Origin: Coraliomargarita sp965656715
Lineage (GTDB): Bacteria; Verrucomicrobiota; Verrucomicrobiia; Opitutales; Coraliomargaritaceae
Assembly: GCA_965656715.1 (NCBI GenBank)
Contig: CBFHLR010000007.1
Coordinates: forward strand, 1-64,000
Direction: 5' to 3'
Length of the DNA: 64,000 bases
Both the position numbers and the translations under genes were made by a program. The notes below the pieces were generated by a model that was not told the DNA's origin, did no database searches, and saw nothing but the letters and a program-made list of their open reading frames with translations. Position 1 is the stretch's first letter. Every line of letters starts with the position of its first letter. Below, piece by piece: positions 63,422-64,000 of the stretch.

Positions 63422-64000
63422 TTAGAATATATTTAGCGTGTCGGACAAAGTGAGCCAGATGCCGATACCGATGAGGATGGCTCCGGTTAGATTCATCGTG
63501 ACAGCCTGGATGGATTGAATTTGTTTGAGTGCTTTGCTGGCGCTTGCGGCGCTCAGAACCAGAAGGAGTGCAACCAGTCCAACGGGCAGGGCGGTGCCCA
63601 GTCCGTAGCTGGCGACCAGAAGCGAAGGAAATCCCGATGCGATCGCGATGGGCATCAGCGAACCGAAAAACAGTGCTGCGGATACTGGGCAGAAGGAAAG
63701 TGCGAAGAGCGCGCCGAGACAGAATTCACCCAGTATTCCATAGCGTGCAAGTTTGTCGGCGAACTTTGCATTGCCTAATTTGAAGCTGACTGGGACTGGT
63801 AATAATCCGACGACTGCCATCCCCGCAAGAATCAGGATGGGGCCGATGAGCGGGGCAATCTCGTTGCGTAGAAATCCGGAGAGCGCGGGCATAGAGGTCA
63901 GTCCTGCCATCAGTGCTGAGGCCAGCGCGATATAAACGACAATCCTGCCCAGCGTGTAGGCCAATGCACCTGCGCCTGCGCGCCGTTTGTTGTTGGCCTT
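63422..64000 (-). CDS. ArsG-like / CcdA-DsbD-type membrane permease, N-terminus cut by window
   Basis: 192 or more residues; the frame runs off the right edge, with KANNKRRAGAGALAYTLGR as the last visible N-terminal part. Helices typical of the DsbD/CcdA transmembrane family follow, and a Cys pair is present near FCLGALFALSFCPVSAALFF. Permeases of this shape next to acr3 are often named ArsG, for export of aromatic arsenicals. A disulfide-relay function is an alternative. Adjacent to acr3 with 53 bp between, same direction, so they are likely cotranscribed. Confidence 0.8.
   Translation of the reverse strand, partial: KANNKRRAGAGALAYTLGRIVVYIALASALMAGLTSMPALSGFLRNEIAPLIGPILILAGMAVVGLLPVPVSFKLGNAKFADKLARYGILGEFCLGALFALSFCPVSAALFFGSLMPIAIASGFPSLLVASYGLGTALPVGLVALLLVLSAASASKALKQIQSIQAVTMNLTGAILIGIGIWLTLSDTLNIF

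Overview
The window reads as a chromosome segment of a Gram-negative, outer-membrane bacterium of the PVC group, most likely a marine Verrucomicrobiota of the Opitutales/Puniceicoccales type. This placement is inference. It rests on a Chlamydia-like class Ic ribonucleotide reductase, histone H1-like Lys/Ala tails, SHD1-like domains, a TIGR03790-type protein, and lipid A, porin and Wza/Wzc genes. No rRNA is present to test it. A run of 99 N (27506-27604) inside pstS shows that this is a scaffolded assembly.

Layout. 1-300: end of an IS30-family element. 302-13.7 kb: housekeeping and central metabolism (lpxB, DAHP synthase, PPDK, tatC, secG, aspartate aminotransferase, monomeric isocitrate dehydrogenase), with a ribbon-helix-helix/histone H1-like fusion at 9.2 kb. 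13.7-15.9 kb: a small accessory patch with a frameshifted DUF2971 gene and two PIN-domain toxin-antitoxin pairs. 15.9-21.4 kb: an SGNH-like hydrolase, a lipoprotein, thrC, a glutaredoxin and hemA with a CcsA/HemX-like gene. 21.6-31.7 kb: a second Lys/Ala-tailed protein, then a phosphate locus (phoU, pstB, pstA, pstC, pstS, OprP-like porin) and a divergent two-component system. Repeated GTTAC-type motifs spaced by 11 or 22 bp lie upstream of the transport units. 31.8-38.2 kb: photolyase, epimerase, infC, amidase, TIGR03790. 38.3-41.2 kb: cysC-cysD-cysN sulfate activation. 41.4-48.2 kb: a cNMP/FHA fusion and exopolysaccharide export genes (TPR protein, beta-barrel, Wza-like, Wzc-like kinase). 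48.3-48.5 kb: tRNA-Lys and tRNA-Thr. 48.5-50.3 kb: an ECF sigma/anti-sigma/periplasmic sensor cassette. 50.4-55.1 kb: paired NrdR boxes and nrdB-nrdA. 55.3-61 kb: HAD phosphatase, proA, PfkB kinase, a lipoprotein, a proline-rich membrane protein and ribE. 61-64 kb: an SHD1-like protein, a META-like lipoprotein and arsenic efflux genes (acr3, arsG-like, running off the right edge).

How it fits together. The clearest functional block is phosphate acquisition: porin, binding protein, ABC permease and PhoU. PstC and PstA both carry large inserts after their first membrane helix. Sulfate activation sits next to polysaccharide export, which is compatible with sulfated exopolysaccharide. Lysine/alanine-rich tails occur on three otherwise unrelated proteins. 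Long acidic extensions occur on two protein-translocase subunits (TatC and SecG).

The intergenic DNA is unusual. It holds several long hairpin elements and several degenerate tandem tracts with 6-, 7- or 8-bp periods. I see no CRISPR array, prophage or secondary-metabolite cluster.
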